Source of the DNA: Aulostomus chinensis
Taxonomy: Eukaryota > Chordata > Actinopteri > Syngnathiformes > Aulostomidae
Assembly (NCBI GenBank): GCA_037954235.1
Contig: JBBMOA010000020.1
Span: forward strand, 24,609,677-24,673,676
Length of the DNA stretch: 64,000 nt
Direction: 5' to 3'
In this document: positions 11,711-26,475 of the stretch, in pieces
How positions within the stretch are numbered: position 1 is the first letter of the stretch
Layout of the letters: every line of letters begins with the position of its first letter
Notes under the pieces: model-generated
Database searches by the model: none
Seen by the model: only the letters and a program-made list of their open reading frames with translations
What the model was told of the DNA's origin: nothing
Made by a program: the position numbers and the translations under genes

Positions 11711-14700
11711 GTGAGTATCTTTCCTCCTCAGGGGAATCTCCCCCACGCAGACTTTTCTCTGGTCATTTTCAAATTCAAGCTTCACAAGTTTTGGCTGTAA
11801 TTGTAAAATGAGAAGAAGCTGCTCAGCGGCGTGAGAGCCTCAGTCCTCAGAGACTTGAAATCCTGTTGTGGTTTTGTTCTTCTGTGGGAACAAGGAACAC
11901 AAACTAGTGAAAACAATCCTGTTCACTTGTCCCCTCTTTGATAAGGTAGGATCGTCTTGGTTGACTCTTTGGGTTCTCATCATGTAACAGTTTTCGGAGG
12001 CACTGAAACACTACTGTACGTGACCATGAGGTATGTTTGTAGTCCAACAGGAAATCAGCATGTCAGGGATGATGTATTTTTGTAGTCCAACAAGCAGTTA
12101 TCATCATCTGCTTGGCTTCCACCATGACAAAAGTTATCGTTACAGTCCAGAAACAAGCTCATAAAAATCTTTCATGAAACAACAAAGGATCAAGAGTCAA
12201 ACCCTGAGGAACACCACCACTAATTACTGTAGTTAATAATAGGTTACGATGTTTCTGTAACTGCAAAATGTGGCATCCTTACTGTGGGAGGAGGAGACTT
12301 CCTCCAGCTGGGCTCCCAAACATTCCAAATGCTCCCCCATTATTCTATCAAACTCTGCCCCCATTTTGTTTCACCAGGGAACTTTGACCTGCTGGACATT
12401 TTAACGATCATAAGAGGATGTTTAAAGAACATCCCGATGTTGTGAAAGGTTCAGGGTGTTTGGCATCTTTATGGAACCTTTAGAGAACATGGTGCCGGGA
12501 ACCTCTCTTACGTGGTCAGTCATTAGCAAACATGCTAGAGGGTTAGCTAGCAGATGGCTAGTGACTGTCTGGCTGTAGAAACTAGAGAGATCAAGGTGTT
12601 GATCAATGCTTGTGGTCTGCAGGTGGTGGAGGGGGAGGCGCCGCTTCCTCTGGGTTCCACCTGCTGCCGGAAGCGTCTTCATTCTGCTGGTGACAAGGAC
12701 GATAAAGAGGCAAGAAGCTGCGCATCGCGGCCAAATCCGGAAGGTTCTGGAGGCTGGCAGGTGGCCGGAGCGCCGGAGGAGGAGCAGCTGCAGCGTCTGT
12801 GTCAACGCTGCCACATCGTGGCGTCCCAGCTGAAAAGGCAGGCCGCCGAGCTGGCTGACACCGCTGCGCTGAAGGTCAGAACCAACACCGAAATGTAGTA
12901 ATGTGGGATGACAAGAACCAGAATCCATGACCTTATAGAAACTACCATCTCAACGTAAGTAAGTTTCTCAACGTGAGGTCAAGGGGCCCCTGAAGGTCCA
13001 GGTGGTCCTCAGCAAAATGGAAGTTTGACTTTCTGGTAATGAAATGCCTGTGAAGGCAGCACCCTTGGCGTGACTGAGGCTGCTGCTCTAGCTTTCAGAG
13101 TTGGAATGTCAAGTTCCTTCTCAGGAAAACGCTGAATGACTCCGACTCGTCTCCCTGGAATTGTCGCAGCGTTCGAGGGAGGCTCGCTTGACGCTGAGCT
13201 CGTCTGTCAGGTTTTGATAGGGAAGCGTGAAGATGAGAGCAGCTCATGTCTCTGCTGGCGGGCGAGAGAGCTTCCCTCCATGTCGCTCTCTCTCTAGGAA
13301 CGTCATTTGTTCACTGAGCTGACTTTTGGGTTTCTTTTTCCGCTCCTGGAGTTTGTGTGCAGAAGCTCGCTGGTTTGAACCCTCAGAGAAGCTGCCAACA
13401 CCGGAGGGTTTAGTCACGTAGAAATGTAACGAACAGGGATCACCTCTGAAGACACAAGCCTTCACGGGTGAGACTCACAGCAGCCATTTTGATACCAAGT
13501 AGCAGGTAAACACAGGTGTTACTGACCCTAGTAGTCAAGGCGCTAAATACAAGGGACCTTCGTTAAAGTTGCCAGAAACAACGAGGAAGGAAACCTGTCA
13601 TTTTTAAAAACTGATACGACCACCGATTTTTTTTTTGAGAGTTGCAAGATGAAAGTCTAGATTTACCTGAAAAAATCATGACCAGTGGTTCAATCATTAC
13701 TCAGATGTTAAATGTGAGTTTGCTGACAAAATGGCTGCTGTTAAAAATGTAAAGAAGCAGGATTGATCAGCTCAAACACGCGGCGACTGGCTGGTCACTG
13801 ATGGAAACGTGCACGCGTGAGGCGCCTGACGGGAGTTCGAGGCGGAGCGGCCACAGCAGGTTAGTCCGTCGTCCATGAGTCGACCTCAGGTTGAACCTCA
13901 GGCCTGACAGGCTTGCAGGACTCGGCGCCTCAGATTTCTCACTAAAGATGATTATTGTCCAAGAAACCTGCCTCTTTTCTCAAACCCCATGTGCCTGACT
14001 TGCTTCTGCTGCTGTGGTGAAACCGGATCAAACACCACTCAGACGTACTGGAGGACATCACGTGACCCCCCAACAGGGCGAGGTCTTCCTCCACTGTAGC
14101 TGAACTCTCTCCTTCCACACGCCGTCACCACACATCACCTTCAACGTGGCTGCCGAGCAGCTCAGGAGAGGACGAGTCAGAGGGTCCCGGGAGCCGAGTC
14201 AGTCCTCGCTACGCTAACGAGCATCAGAGGAGGCGGATCTCGGTTTCAGCGATGAGAGGCCTGGAGGCGCCGCGACCATCACGGAATCAGACACACGTGC
14301 GGGCGCTGGACGGACGACTAAAGCCTTCAATTTATTGGGATGAAATGAAAAAGAAGCAAGAGAAAATCCTCAGCTGTTGCAGGAATCACAAAAACCTCAT
14401 CATCATCACTGCGGTGTCGACGCAACGCTCTCAGCTGGCGTCCGCAACGGAGTCGATGGCTTCTTTCACTTTTTGTTGCTTCAATGAACCTGAGCGGTTT
14501 TGCTGGCTTTTCTCTTCAGAGTTTCACTGATTTCTTGGTGGTTTTTAGCAAATAAATTTGCTAAATTAAATCAGTTTATTTAATTCATTCTAAAAGTTCT
14601 CATTAATTAGCAGCTGGCTGCTTTCTTAGCTGCTCGTGTTGAAGTAACGTTTTAGTTCCTGGTTGTTGACCTACATCCTTTTTAAGCTCCCACTTGTTAA

Positions 14701-14945
14701 TTAGCTAATATTCAAGCTTTTAGTTGTTTATTAGCTCACCTTTTAGCATCTCCTTCATTTTTAGCTTAAATTTGAGCTCCCAGTTGTTTTTACATCTTAG
14801 CTTTATGGTTCGTTTAAGTCTTGGCTTATGATTTTAAGCTGGAAGCAGCTGAAGTAACTTCTTAATCTTTCCATCAGTTTAGGTTTTCTACCAGTTTTAA
14901 AGGCTGAGAGCGTCGATCCTGATTTACTGAGTTCTTTTATTGTAC

Positions 14946-14976
<31 letters not shown>

Positions 14977-15140
14977 TGATAATAATAATAATAATGATGA
15001 TAATAATAATAATAATGATGATAATAATGATGATAATAATGATGATAATAATAATAATAATAATAATAATGATGATAATAATGATGATGATGATAATAAT
15101 AATAATAATGATGATAATAATGATGATAATAATGATGATA

Positions 15141-15172
<32 letters not shown>

Positions 15173-15209
15173 GATAATAATAATAATAATAATGATGATA
15201 ATAATGATG

Positions 15210-15240
<31 letters not shown>

Positions 15241-15269
15241 TGATGATAATAATGATGATAATAATGATG

Positions 15270-15306
<37 letters not shown>

Positions 15307-15323
15307 TGATGATAATAATGATG

Positions 15324-15366
<43 letters not shown>

Positions 15367-18300
15367 TGATGATAATAATGATGATGATAATAATACGATG
15401 GTAGTCAGAGGACGTCGCTGCAGCACCAACATCGCCACTCCTGCTTCCCGTCTATGCTGTTGGCCTCTTATCGTCACTCAGCTCTGTTCATCCTCCTCCT
15501 CTGAGCTGCACGTCCTGAGTCTTGATTGGCTGAAGCCTTCGATATGAAACCGCCGGCATTTGGAGAGGCGGCGGCGCCTGTTAGCTGGAGATAACAGGCA
15601 GGTTTCCAATCCACACTGATTTGTTGGAAGTGGCAGCTGCAGAGTCACTGATGAAGAGGTTGACCCCCCCAGCACACAAACAAACACACACACCAAAAAC
15701 ATCAATACCTCAGAGATGTTGTCCTACTGTCAATCAAACCTGTCTGACAAGAAATAACCTTTAATTCTTGTTGATTTAACAGAGGAGCCTCAAAGGAAAC
15801 TGTCGCGCGTCCGTGGACCGGCTCTGTTCGTCAGGTGTCACTGCTGCGGTTCAGTGTGACAGAATCCAAAGTGACTTGAAATCAAGAGACAGCCAGAGAC
15901 AGGAAGTGCTGCGTTTGTCACAGTGACCTTGACCTTTGACATTTAGCCACCAAAATCCTTTCAGTTCATCCTTGAGTCACAGTGGCTAAGGTGGAACACT
16001 CCCCTCAGACGGAGGGGGCGACGCTCTGATGGCGTACCAGAGCGTCACTGCTGCCACTGGTGGGAGTCAAACAGGTTCTAACGCTGCGATGCTGTGGCGG
16101 TGCTTGGCCAACACTCCAGAGTGGTGGCCCTGGGCAGCTTCTTTCAAAAAAGACTGAATACACAAAACAGGAAATGGAAACTTCTTTCTGGAATCAGTCC
16201 TGACACAGCGGCTCTTGAGCTCGCTGCTTCACTTTCAGCTGCCAACTGTCGTGGAGGTCGTGGCCTGATGGAGCTCAGGGGACCACGTCATCCGCAAAAA
16301 GCAGAGACGACACCCTCCCGCCACCAAACTCCACCCCCTCCACCACCCGGCTCCACCTAGAAATTCTGTCCATAAAAGTTATGAACAGAACCGGTGACAA
16401 AGGGCATCCTTGTGGGAGTCCAACCCTCACCAGGAACAAGTCTGACTTACTGCCGGCAATGTGGACCAGACTCTCACTCCTCCGGTAGAGAGACTGAACG
16501 GCCCTTTGTAAGGGGCCGTCCACGCCATCAAAGCATTTAACACAATAAAGTCATGAATGCTGCACCGGCCAGTAGCACGGGGCTCGTCTTCAGCAGCAGG
16601 CTGGATGTTTCTCAGCGTCCAGATCTGGTTTAAACACAGAAACCTTGGACTGGGATGTGGTAGGCGGAGTCCGCCGCCGATGTCACGCATTAATCACACG
16701 TTCCGACAGGTCAGAGCTGAAGCAGCGTCAGCATCACACTGATCAGGACCGTGAAGCGGCGCTGCTCATCCTCCCGCTGACAGCACAGGTTCGTTCCTAA
16801 CTTACACTTAAACCCAGAGGTGGCGTCAGCAACAGAAACCCAGGCTTCGTGTGCTTTGGAGTGGATTTGGTTTTTCATTCTATTGTTGGACGAATGTTTA
16901 AAGTTTGGGGGAACGTTTTAAGAATGTTTTCTGATTTTGCAGGGAAACACAGATTTCTTTTAAAAACAGAGGAAAGACCTATTTAGACTTAAGAATTCAG
17001 TCATTGAGAACGTTACCTGAAAACATGAAACAAAATGATTTTTTGAAAAACTAGAAAAAATGGTTTCGGATTGAAATTATGTGCACAAAGTTAAGATCAG
17101 GCGTGTCACATTTCTGTGTTTAGTGAAGGACTCTCAAAGTCCCCTGCTGGTCCCCAAACCGCACTTTGAGAACCCCTCTTGTTGAGCTACTGAGCTTGTG
17201 ATGTTGTGAACTTTCACATTCCATAACCGCACGAGAATTTAAAAGAAGAACTGCTGACTGGAGAGGAATCTAGAACAAATACATAAAGAGCACTTGATGT
17301 ATTTCACTGATTGCCCCCCCCGCACACCGTCTGGCTGCCTGTAAAGTCATCTGACACTTGTGGCGCCAAGTTGACCTCCATTGAGGGGCGCTGACACGTG
17401 TCAACAGGAGGTCGCGCCTCTGTGGCAGAGCGGCGTGTAAATCCACCAGAGTTTCTACAGACACTGACAGCTTATACGTCCCGCCCCTGCTGGTGTGGAC
17501 GGGCCGGGGTTACCAGCCAGGCAGCTGCAGGCGGACAGATGATGGCGGGGCGACCGAGGGAGGAGGTGGAGCAGCTGGAGCATCGTAAAGTTTGCCAGCT
17601 GGGTCACCATGAAATGTCCTGATTTCAGCTTCGTAGCTGCAGCTTAAGACGCCACCAGTTACATCTCTGCACGCGGCGTCCAGCATCAGAGAGGAAATGA
17701 ACTCTTTTAATCCAACTCTGGTTTAGTTGGCTGAGTGGTTCCTGGTTCGACTGCACTCCAGCAGTTGCGAGTTTACTTGCACTCAAGTGCTCATGGCTCC
17801 AGAAACGACTTACGTGACAATCATCATAATCGTAATAACCCTGTTTACGTGCAGCCACGTGCCAGAAAGACAATGGGTGGAACTTAAGTCTGCTGTTGCC
17901 CTCCTGTCTGGTTTAAGTGTTACGCACCATGGGATGCAGCATTCCCTCCTCATGTGCCTTCATGTGGGAACAATCAGCAACATCAGGTGCTACGCTCCAA
18001 CACCACTCACAAAATAAGAAATTCTGTAAACGGGTGAATTCTGAAAATCCAACCATGATCTGCAGTAAAATAACCCCGATCCAATCTTAGCATGGTGTAA
18101 TCACTGTGCAGGGAGAATAAGGTTTACAGACCCTTGCCTGACATCATGATGACATCATTACTAACCGCCTTCTCACTCCACAGGATCCCGTTTACGCCTC
18201 CTTCCTCTTTGACAAGCTCCAGCGGCTCCAGTGGCCCCGTCGTGGCCGCCATGCTTCTGTCGATGCTCGCTGTGATGTCTGTGGCGTCTCCTTCCACCAG

Positions 18301-21300
18301 CTGAGACGTGTGGCGCTGCGTCGTGCTCTGGGCATCAGCACAGAAATGACACCGAATCCCGTGACCACTGGCTTGCCACCTGCAGCAGCCACGGCATGTG
18401 ACAGCAGCTGGAACCCAGACGAGCTGCATATGATGCAGCAGCGGTGGTCTTATGATGACCAGCATGGGGGTGGGGCTCTGTGGCGATGGGGCGGAGTCCA
18501 GAGCACCTACCTGGGAGGAGGTGGAGCCAAGAGGCTTGCAACAGTCACGCCCCTCCCCCTGAACACACAGGATTGCCTGGAGGGAGTCTGGAGGGTTTCC
18601 TGCCGGCAACCTGAACGCCAGCAAACGACGGTGAGCTGAGACGGACAATCTATGCATCGGACACGTAAACTTGTGGTTCTGCTTTCAGTGCACAGTCGAG
18701 TCTACACAACCGTGATGACACATCTATGACGATACCACTGGGATCACTTTAGCATGAAAGCTAAACAAAGTCAAGTCCTTAAATCTTGCGATAACGTTAG
18801 CAGGATGCTAATAACTCGTTAAAAAAAAAAGTCATTTTACCCGACGTGTCCGTGAAGTTTCTTTGTACCTTACGCACGTCCTCTTTTCTGTTGGCTCCAG
18901 TTGTCCAACGGATGTTCTTTCTGCAGACATTTAAAAGCTGAATTTGATCAAAGCGCCACCTGGTGGTTACAGGGAGTGAACCTGCTGGAACAAACCTTCT
19001 GGGTGCGGAAGCTTTTAAGTCTCAATAAATTCTAAGTTGGAAGCATTGGTCATCGGACTCGCTGTGAAACAGGCGGTTGGAGTGTCCCTCCCCCTGACAC
19101 CCCCATGAGAGTCCCCAACAGCTAAGGACACCAGCAGATTTCCTCCTTAGCTTCATCATCAGCCTTCAGACGTCTCCCAGTCAACGACCTCGAGAACCTC
19201 CCCGGCAAACCAACCAGGGGATCCTGCAGCGTTTGGCTCGGCCGTCCGTCAGCTGGTCCTGCCAGCAGCTCTCAGTGTAATCCTGTTAGCTGGCGAGCAC
19301 GGCGGCCCGGTCAAACAGCTAAATAATGGACCGCTTCCTGTTACCATGGAAATCCACCATGACGAGGCCGAACATGTCAATATGGAGATGAGCCGGAGAG
19401 AAGAAGAGAGAACTGGCAAATTGGCAAAGATTTTCAGCAGTTCTTGATCAAATTCAGAGTTAGATACACTTCCACCAGAAAGATAAACAAATCTCATATT
19501 TCATCAAAATCATTTCATCTTAAAATGTTGCCAAAAATAAGGAACAAACCAAATCATGTAAAAAAAAAAAAACCCATAAAACTCTTCACCATATATTCGT
19601 GTACTTGTTGACATGCTGTGGGGATACTGTACCGTAGAATATTAATAGCTGCCAGTAAATGAGTGTTCGAGCATGAAAAGTAGATTTCTCAGCATCCGGG
19701 CAGGGCAACAGGGCGCCTGCTCTCTGGGGTCATTAGCAGGATTAGCCATTAGCAATGGTAGCCAGAAAAAAAGCCTTCAGCTCCGGCCTCATTGTGATTG
19801 AACAGAGAGGGAATTTTGGGTGGCAGCGATGGAGCTAATGACCATAGCTAATGAGTTAATGACCTCCTCATCCAAAGCTTCCTCCTCCTGCTGCTGATGT
19901 AGCAGTGAGCTAACGAACCAGCGGCAGCCATGTTTTCCTGCTGCAGTCTTTCCTCTGGGACCGAAGATGTCCAGTCTGTTCATAGTAATCCCAACAAGTT
20001 GAGAACAGAGAAAATCGTGTTTTGAGGAAGCAGATTATTGATTGGAGGACATATTCTCATCTTTGACGTGACCACGACACAGTGACGAGGTTCGTCCATC
20101 CTAATACAGCCCTAAAACCAGAGGCAAGGTTAGCGTGGTTGAACGTGTCACGGTAGGAAGCTGGAAGGTCGACCGCCTCCCTGTATTGAACGTCCAGATG
20201 AAGAAGGTTTACTGGTCAAACACCTCACACTTTTGATGTCTGTCTGAGTCGGGAGTCCCAACGTTTCAGTCTTTGAACAATCACATGACCGCCGAGCAGT
20301 CATGAACCTCCCACCCCTCACATTTTCCCCAGTTTGAGTTTGATCGATCGCCATCAGTTTACAGCTTTACATGCATTTCCTCCGTCAGGGTTCCACTCCA
20401 GATGGAGGTCATGAGACCATGAAGACTTCGACTCAGGACGTCAAACCAGCTGCCCACAGCGTCGCTACACAGACCGGCCAAACGCCGTCTGCTGCCGCCG
20501 CCTTCTTCATCAGGTCAGTGAGCAGCATCATCCCCAAACCAATATCAGCTGTTCTTCTCCTGTTAAGTAATGATCTGGTGGACTCCATGTTCAGACTGAA
20601 CCCAAGCAGCTGAAGCTGTCTACTTTTGTCAGAAACATTTAAAATGTAGATGGTTCGGCTGGAGCAGGCAGAATATCATGAATTCTCCCTCAGGGGGGAA
20701 AAAATAGAGTCTGCCATAATTTCTTGCCATCCTTCCTGATCCACACACAGCTGAGAGAAATTCTCTGCTCAAAAGTCAAAGCTCGACTTCTCCGTCTGTG
20801 CAGAATCTAATCGCTGCTATTTTTATCCGGTTGGACTGGTGGAGCTGTCAGGCGAGCGGCGTGGTCTCCGGGTTTCGGTTTGCAGCTGCTGAACCTGGAT
20901 CTGTGGGTGCTGAATGACTGATGACGCTGCTAATGTCTAAATCTCTCTACCTCAACCACAACTGAACCCAGATACTTCAAACTCGATCTGGGAAGGGGAA
21001 GGCCAGACCTGATGTGCTGCCCGATAAATATGTCTATTATTGTTGGGTCAGGGATGGAAGAACACCGGTCTTTAATTACCCCCGGGGTCCTTCGGGGCCA
21101 ACCAGGGGTCTTCAGGGCCTCCAGGGTCATTCGGGGCCGCCAGGGGAAACAGCAGAACTAATGACAAGACCCTTGACATGAAAATAAGTAAGAAATTAAA
21201 CAGAGCAAAAAGATGTGCAACATTGTAATTGTGATGAGCTTTTTCACGTCTTGAACGCTGGTGAGTTCACGCAGTAATGATGTCATTATCACAACTTTGT

Positions 21301-24300
21301 CTCAGGTTAATGAGTTTGGCTGAGGGGCGGAGCAACAACCAAGGCAGCTAGGAGATCAAAAGGGGAGAAAAATATATTAAAAATAAACAACTTTAAATGA
21401 GTATCTATCATCATTGTTGTTATAGATGAAATGAGCAATGACATCTTATCAACACTGAGACTATAATTGGATAAATGGAAGAAAAGTTCCAGTCTCCAGT
21501 GTCTGTGTTTATTGTGGGAATTCAGAACATGGAAACATGCTGATTGACAAACAGATGGAGTGAGAGGGGGAAAAGCATGTTTCCTGGCATCAGCGGCTGC
21601 CATATTGTAATAACCCTCACTGCTCTGCTAGCGCTTCCACATTGTGATGCTAATGCTGCCGTCCCCTGTTGAATGTCCAACTGTCGACTTCCTCCTGCTT
21701 CCTGGTGGGAAGCCTGAGCTCTTGTCTTCCACGGAAACACATCCTGAATCTGGTGTCTGTCCATTCTCAATGTCTGAGATATGTTTATTGTACCTACGGA
21801 TTGATTGATTGATTGATTGTCTGATTGATGCAGTTTTTACACATCACTAGGAGCGCTACACTTGTCACTATGCTAGTAATTTTGACCGTGGAATGATTTG
21901 GGTTTATCTGCCCCTCAAGTATTCTGTTAAAGAATAAAAAAACTACTCTTGTACTACCACAGCTTACAGATGTTTGAGGTGAAAATTAAGGTGCAAAAAC
22001 CTCAACTCTGTTTTAAAGCCTTTAGGTGGACCGTCAGTGCTGACCGACTGCTCAGAGAACGCGTTAGCTGTCGCTGCTAACAGAGGCACACATGTCCAAC
22101 AAGGTATAAACTGAGATATCTGGGCTAGCACCAAATTTTAGTATGACTTGCAGACATAAGGCTGGTGGAACATTAGCAGGAGTGGCTAGGCATGTTAGCT
22201 TTCCCGGCTTGCACGAGAGGTGGGGAGGCAGGTTAGCTGTGAAAAGATTTAACAAACTTTTTTAATGTAATCTCGCCCTGCCAAACACATTCCGTCCTTA
22301 CATGGCTTCATAAATCAGAAGTAGAGCAACTTCTAGTCAAACCATATCTTCTTCTTCTTCTTCTTCAACGTCTTTCAGTTTGCCACGCCCAGTGCTTAAT
22401 TTGTAAATCATAAGGTACCGGAACGGAAAGTACATGAGACACCCCAGGGGTGAGAGAGGGGCTCAGGTCCCGGAACGCACAGAAAAACAACATCCACATG
22501 CCCACTTGCCGTGATGTGGGACTTACAAGCCTCCATTTCAAATCATATCCATGGTATCAACGTTATGACGATAATCCACAGTTATTAGCCTCCTCTGTGC
22601 AGCACAGGTGAGTGCCCACATCACCACAGGTGGACTCCAGTCAGCAGTTCGTTTCTCAACAGGTCCAACTTGTAAAACAAACAAAAAAGAGCTCACAATA
22701 AATCACACAAATCCTCCATTATTATCATTTCGGTATTTAAAGATTGGCACGGCGGCCTATTATTAGACGGTCTGCTCACCATGTAGTTGTCCAAGACACC
22801 CCACATCACGTTAGACCCGGCTTGGCTAGCTGGAGGTGAACCAGGCTAGCTGGAGGTGAACCTGGCTAGCTGGAGGTGAACCAGGCTAGCATGGCGGCGC
22901 TAGCCTCCTGTCCTGGCTTGGCTAGCTGGAGGTGAACCTGGCTAGCTGGAGGTGAACCTGGCTAGCTGGAGGTGAACCAGGCTCGCTGTGGCGGCGCTAG
23001 CCTCCTGTCCTGGCTTGGCTAGCTGGAGGTGAACCTGGCTAGCTGGAGGTGAACCTGGCTAGCTGGAGGTGAACCAGGCTCGCTGTGGCGGCGCTAGCCT
23101 CCTGTCCTGGCTTGGCTAGCTGGAGGTGAACCTGGCTAGCTGGAGGTGAACCAGGCTCGCTGTGGCGGCGCTAGCCTCCTGCTGCAGCCGTTTTTGATCG
23201 TCAACATGACCGCTGCAGCTGCCCTCGTCGCCGCTTGTGGAGGCTTTTCTGCCTCGTTTTAAGCGTCATGCGACTCTTCCTTCTTTTTGAAAAAGCAGCA
23301 AATTTGTCTTTTCGACATGTTGGCGTTGAAACAGGAACTGTTTATTTCCTCTCTGCTTGCTCCTCAGAGGCGGCGAATTTCGAAAGGTTATTTGTTTGTC
23401 GGGGGCGCATCAGTGCATCAACAGATCTCCGACTCTTTCAAATGATGTTGAATCTTAATAAACAACATGAAATTCTAAGGATTTGGTCTGTGAATTTATC
23501 TATGAACATTATTGTTGTATTTTAAACGTTTTCATATTTTCTTTTAATACAAGAGGTACCGGATCTGCCCAAATAAGTACCGGAACACAGGGAGGTCAAA
23601 ATTCAGAGGTGCTGGATCTTGTTCCGGCAGGAGAATTAACCCCTGGCCACGCCCATTAATCATGTCAGCATCTTCACCATGAGGCTAACTCACAAATGGA
23701 TAATCTTGTAGCTTGAACTGATCCAGGTAATGTTAAAGCAGAGAAGGACAATGAAAAGCAGCTCTGGCGAGGAGACGAACACCCACGCCTTTGTGGCGGA
23801 TGTAAAGTGTAACCTCTGAGTTACAGGATCCCATCACACTGACTTTTCCTTTTTCCCAATAAAAACCAAAGTGAGCGGGATATCAGAGCGGGCTCCTGCT
23901 GAGAGGGCTAGAGTTCCCCAAAGTGGATTTCTGGCTTTAGGCCCGAGCCTTTGTATTGACTTCCTGGACTGAAGAGCGTCTCTCCTAAATCCCTGAGCCC
24001 AAAAAGCGGCGCTGCAGGGATTAACTCCCATCTGAATGTGATCCAGAGCTGCATCAGTGCACCAAAATATGACCTGGAACAGACAGCAGACAAACTCCTG
24101 CCTGCCGTCCTTTATTCAGCTCATTCCTCATTTTCTCCAGTTCATCCTCATCGTGGGCCCCTGAGGCCCCTGCAGCCTCAGTCTGACCCCACGACACTGT
24201 GTCTGACAATGTGATGAATGAGGTGCAAATGTGCTGCAGGGACCAGCAGTTCCATCTGAACTCCTCCACCCTCATCTCATGGTCCTTAAAGGAACTCTGT

Positions 24301-26355
24301 GGCTAATTTGTTAGAGGAACATGAACACAGGCGCCCACTGCTGGTCAGCTGGTGTAAACGACAAACATGGAAGAACAAAAACCAGAGTGACAACAAACAC
24401 GAGCACTAGCTTGTTAAGAGAGGGCAGAGCTTAAATAGCGTATGTCACCACCAGATAGCATTAAACACATCTGACAGAAGAGACGAGGACACGAGCCACA
24501 GACGAACACGCCATAGCGCCGGCCCCTCAGAGCAGCTGTGGAGAGACAGGCTCAGCTAACAAGAGCGCAGCCTTTGTTGTTTGTTGGGGATTTTAGAAAC
24601 CTTCAATTAAGTTATAGAACATCTGTTTCCCTTAGTGGTGGTGACCTTGAAGTCATGTGACCCTGGTGTAGCTCCTCCATAGGCTACCGTTAGCTTAGCA
24701 CTGCTAACCGTAGCATCCAGGCTTCCAGCATCATCAGAGGGTTCATTAGTGAAGATGATCTTGATGAACTGAACCTGGAAGATCATCAACTTTTGTTCAC
24801 CAGAGCTGATTTACTGGTTCAATCACCACAATCACATGGAGCGATCCTATTGGCTGCTGGGGGAGGAACCAGGAGATGGCCACTTCCTGTTGGTGGAGGA
24901 ACCAGGAGATGGCCACTTCCTGTTGATGGAGGAACCAGGAGACGGCCACTTCCTGTTGGAGGAGGAAGCAGGAGACGACCACTTCCTGTTGGTGGAGGAA
25001 CCAGGAGATGGCCACTTCCTGTTGATGGAGGAACCAGGAGACGGCCACTTCCTGTTGGAGAAGGAAGCAGGAGACGACCACTTCCTGTTGGTGGAGGAAG
25101 CAGGAGACGACCACTTCCTGTTGGTGGAGGAACCAGGAGATGACCACTTCCTGTTGGACCACAAACCTTGTGCTGCACTTGCTAATCAGCGTCTCAGGTT
25201 GCTCACCTGCTATCGATCAGCTCCTGTTTCACAGTATTGATCCGTGACTCTCTCTCTCCCTCTCTCGCTGCATATATCAGACAGATTCTCTTCGAATTGA
25301 TCAGCCCCTCTGACCTCTCATCATGGCTCCAATCACTGTGATTTATTGATCATTTAAACCCGTGCAGGCCTCAAGTAGAGAAGACGTCTCCGCCAGCGGC
25401 AGTCTGGAGTAAACCATCCACGATTCATGGCTCTGGTGTTTGGATATTCCTCCTCATTTCTTCTTCGTGACCTTCTAAGAACATTCAGAGAAACCTACAC
25501 TAAAGAGCTGTCTTTCCTGTATTTAAATTCTTCTGAATATGTGAACTCAGCCGTCACATGAATTCAAAAGCCTACCTGTAATTCCTGTCCCGTACAGCGT
25601 GTAGATCAACAGAGCAGGATGATCAAGGTGGATAAATCATATCCAACACATCGATGAGCAGTGGTCAGTACGGACCGCAACCACTGCTCTAAAAGCAAGT
25701 GAACACGTATGAACCTGATGGAGCCTCCTTGCAAAATGTGACACTAACATCCACTAGGTGGAGCTGTTCCACTAACAAAAAGGAAGAAAAGTGAAATCTC
25801 TACCTGTCAACAAGGCGGCGGGGCTCGATCGTCGCTGCTGGAAGCTTTAATGAGGTGTTCGGACACCCAAGCTGCAGGAAAGATGATTGGCTTCTTGGAC
25901 TTCTAAATGTTAATCCGACTGAAACGGAACTTTTCAATTTGGACTAATTCGGTTTGGGGCTGAGTTCACTCTTCAGCCCCAAACTGGCCATTGAGAACAC
26001 ATGTAGAACTTGTGTAGAACATGTGTGGAACCCATGTAGGTCACGTGGGGGGAAGGGAGAACATCTCAGTGAGCTCAAGACGACAGCCCTTATGACCTGC
26101 AATGTTTAAGGCTGCATCACATCTTGTGGTATTCGTCTCTAGGTGGCGCTGCAACTGACACGTTCCAGTATTTATGGAGCCAATGAACGTGAAGCTGAGA
26201 ACTTGAGAACCTGCCATCCAGCCAGTACCGCTGCTCTCAGATCAGTTTCATGTTTGATTTGTTTGTGTTGACTCTCCTGCTTGGTCTCATCACCTGGTTT
26301 TCTGTCAGCATGAGAAATCTTGTTTTGTTTCAGAACCCTGAAGGTGCGCGCACGT

Positions 26356-26404
<49 letters not shown>

Positions 26405-26412
26405 TTTGAAGT

Positions 26413-26475
<63 letters not shown>

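Larger units (their letters stand above)
12875..18183 (+). other. Kinesin intron, repeat-bearing
   Basis: Intron between exons ending at 12874 and starting at 18184. It contains the (AAT/GAT)n block at 14944-15397 and a degenerate reverse transcriptase fragment at 16271-16530. I found no other exon in it. Confidence 0.6.

Noticed and set aside
14803..15477. Long poly-Leu/Ser and poly-Ile/Met ORFs
   Set aside because: They are translations of the (AAT/GAT)n repeat on either strand.
24793..25240. Overlapping 100-130 codon ORFs on both strands
   Set aside because: The 33-bp array is a multiple of three and free of stops in several frames; all read the same repeat.
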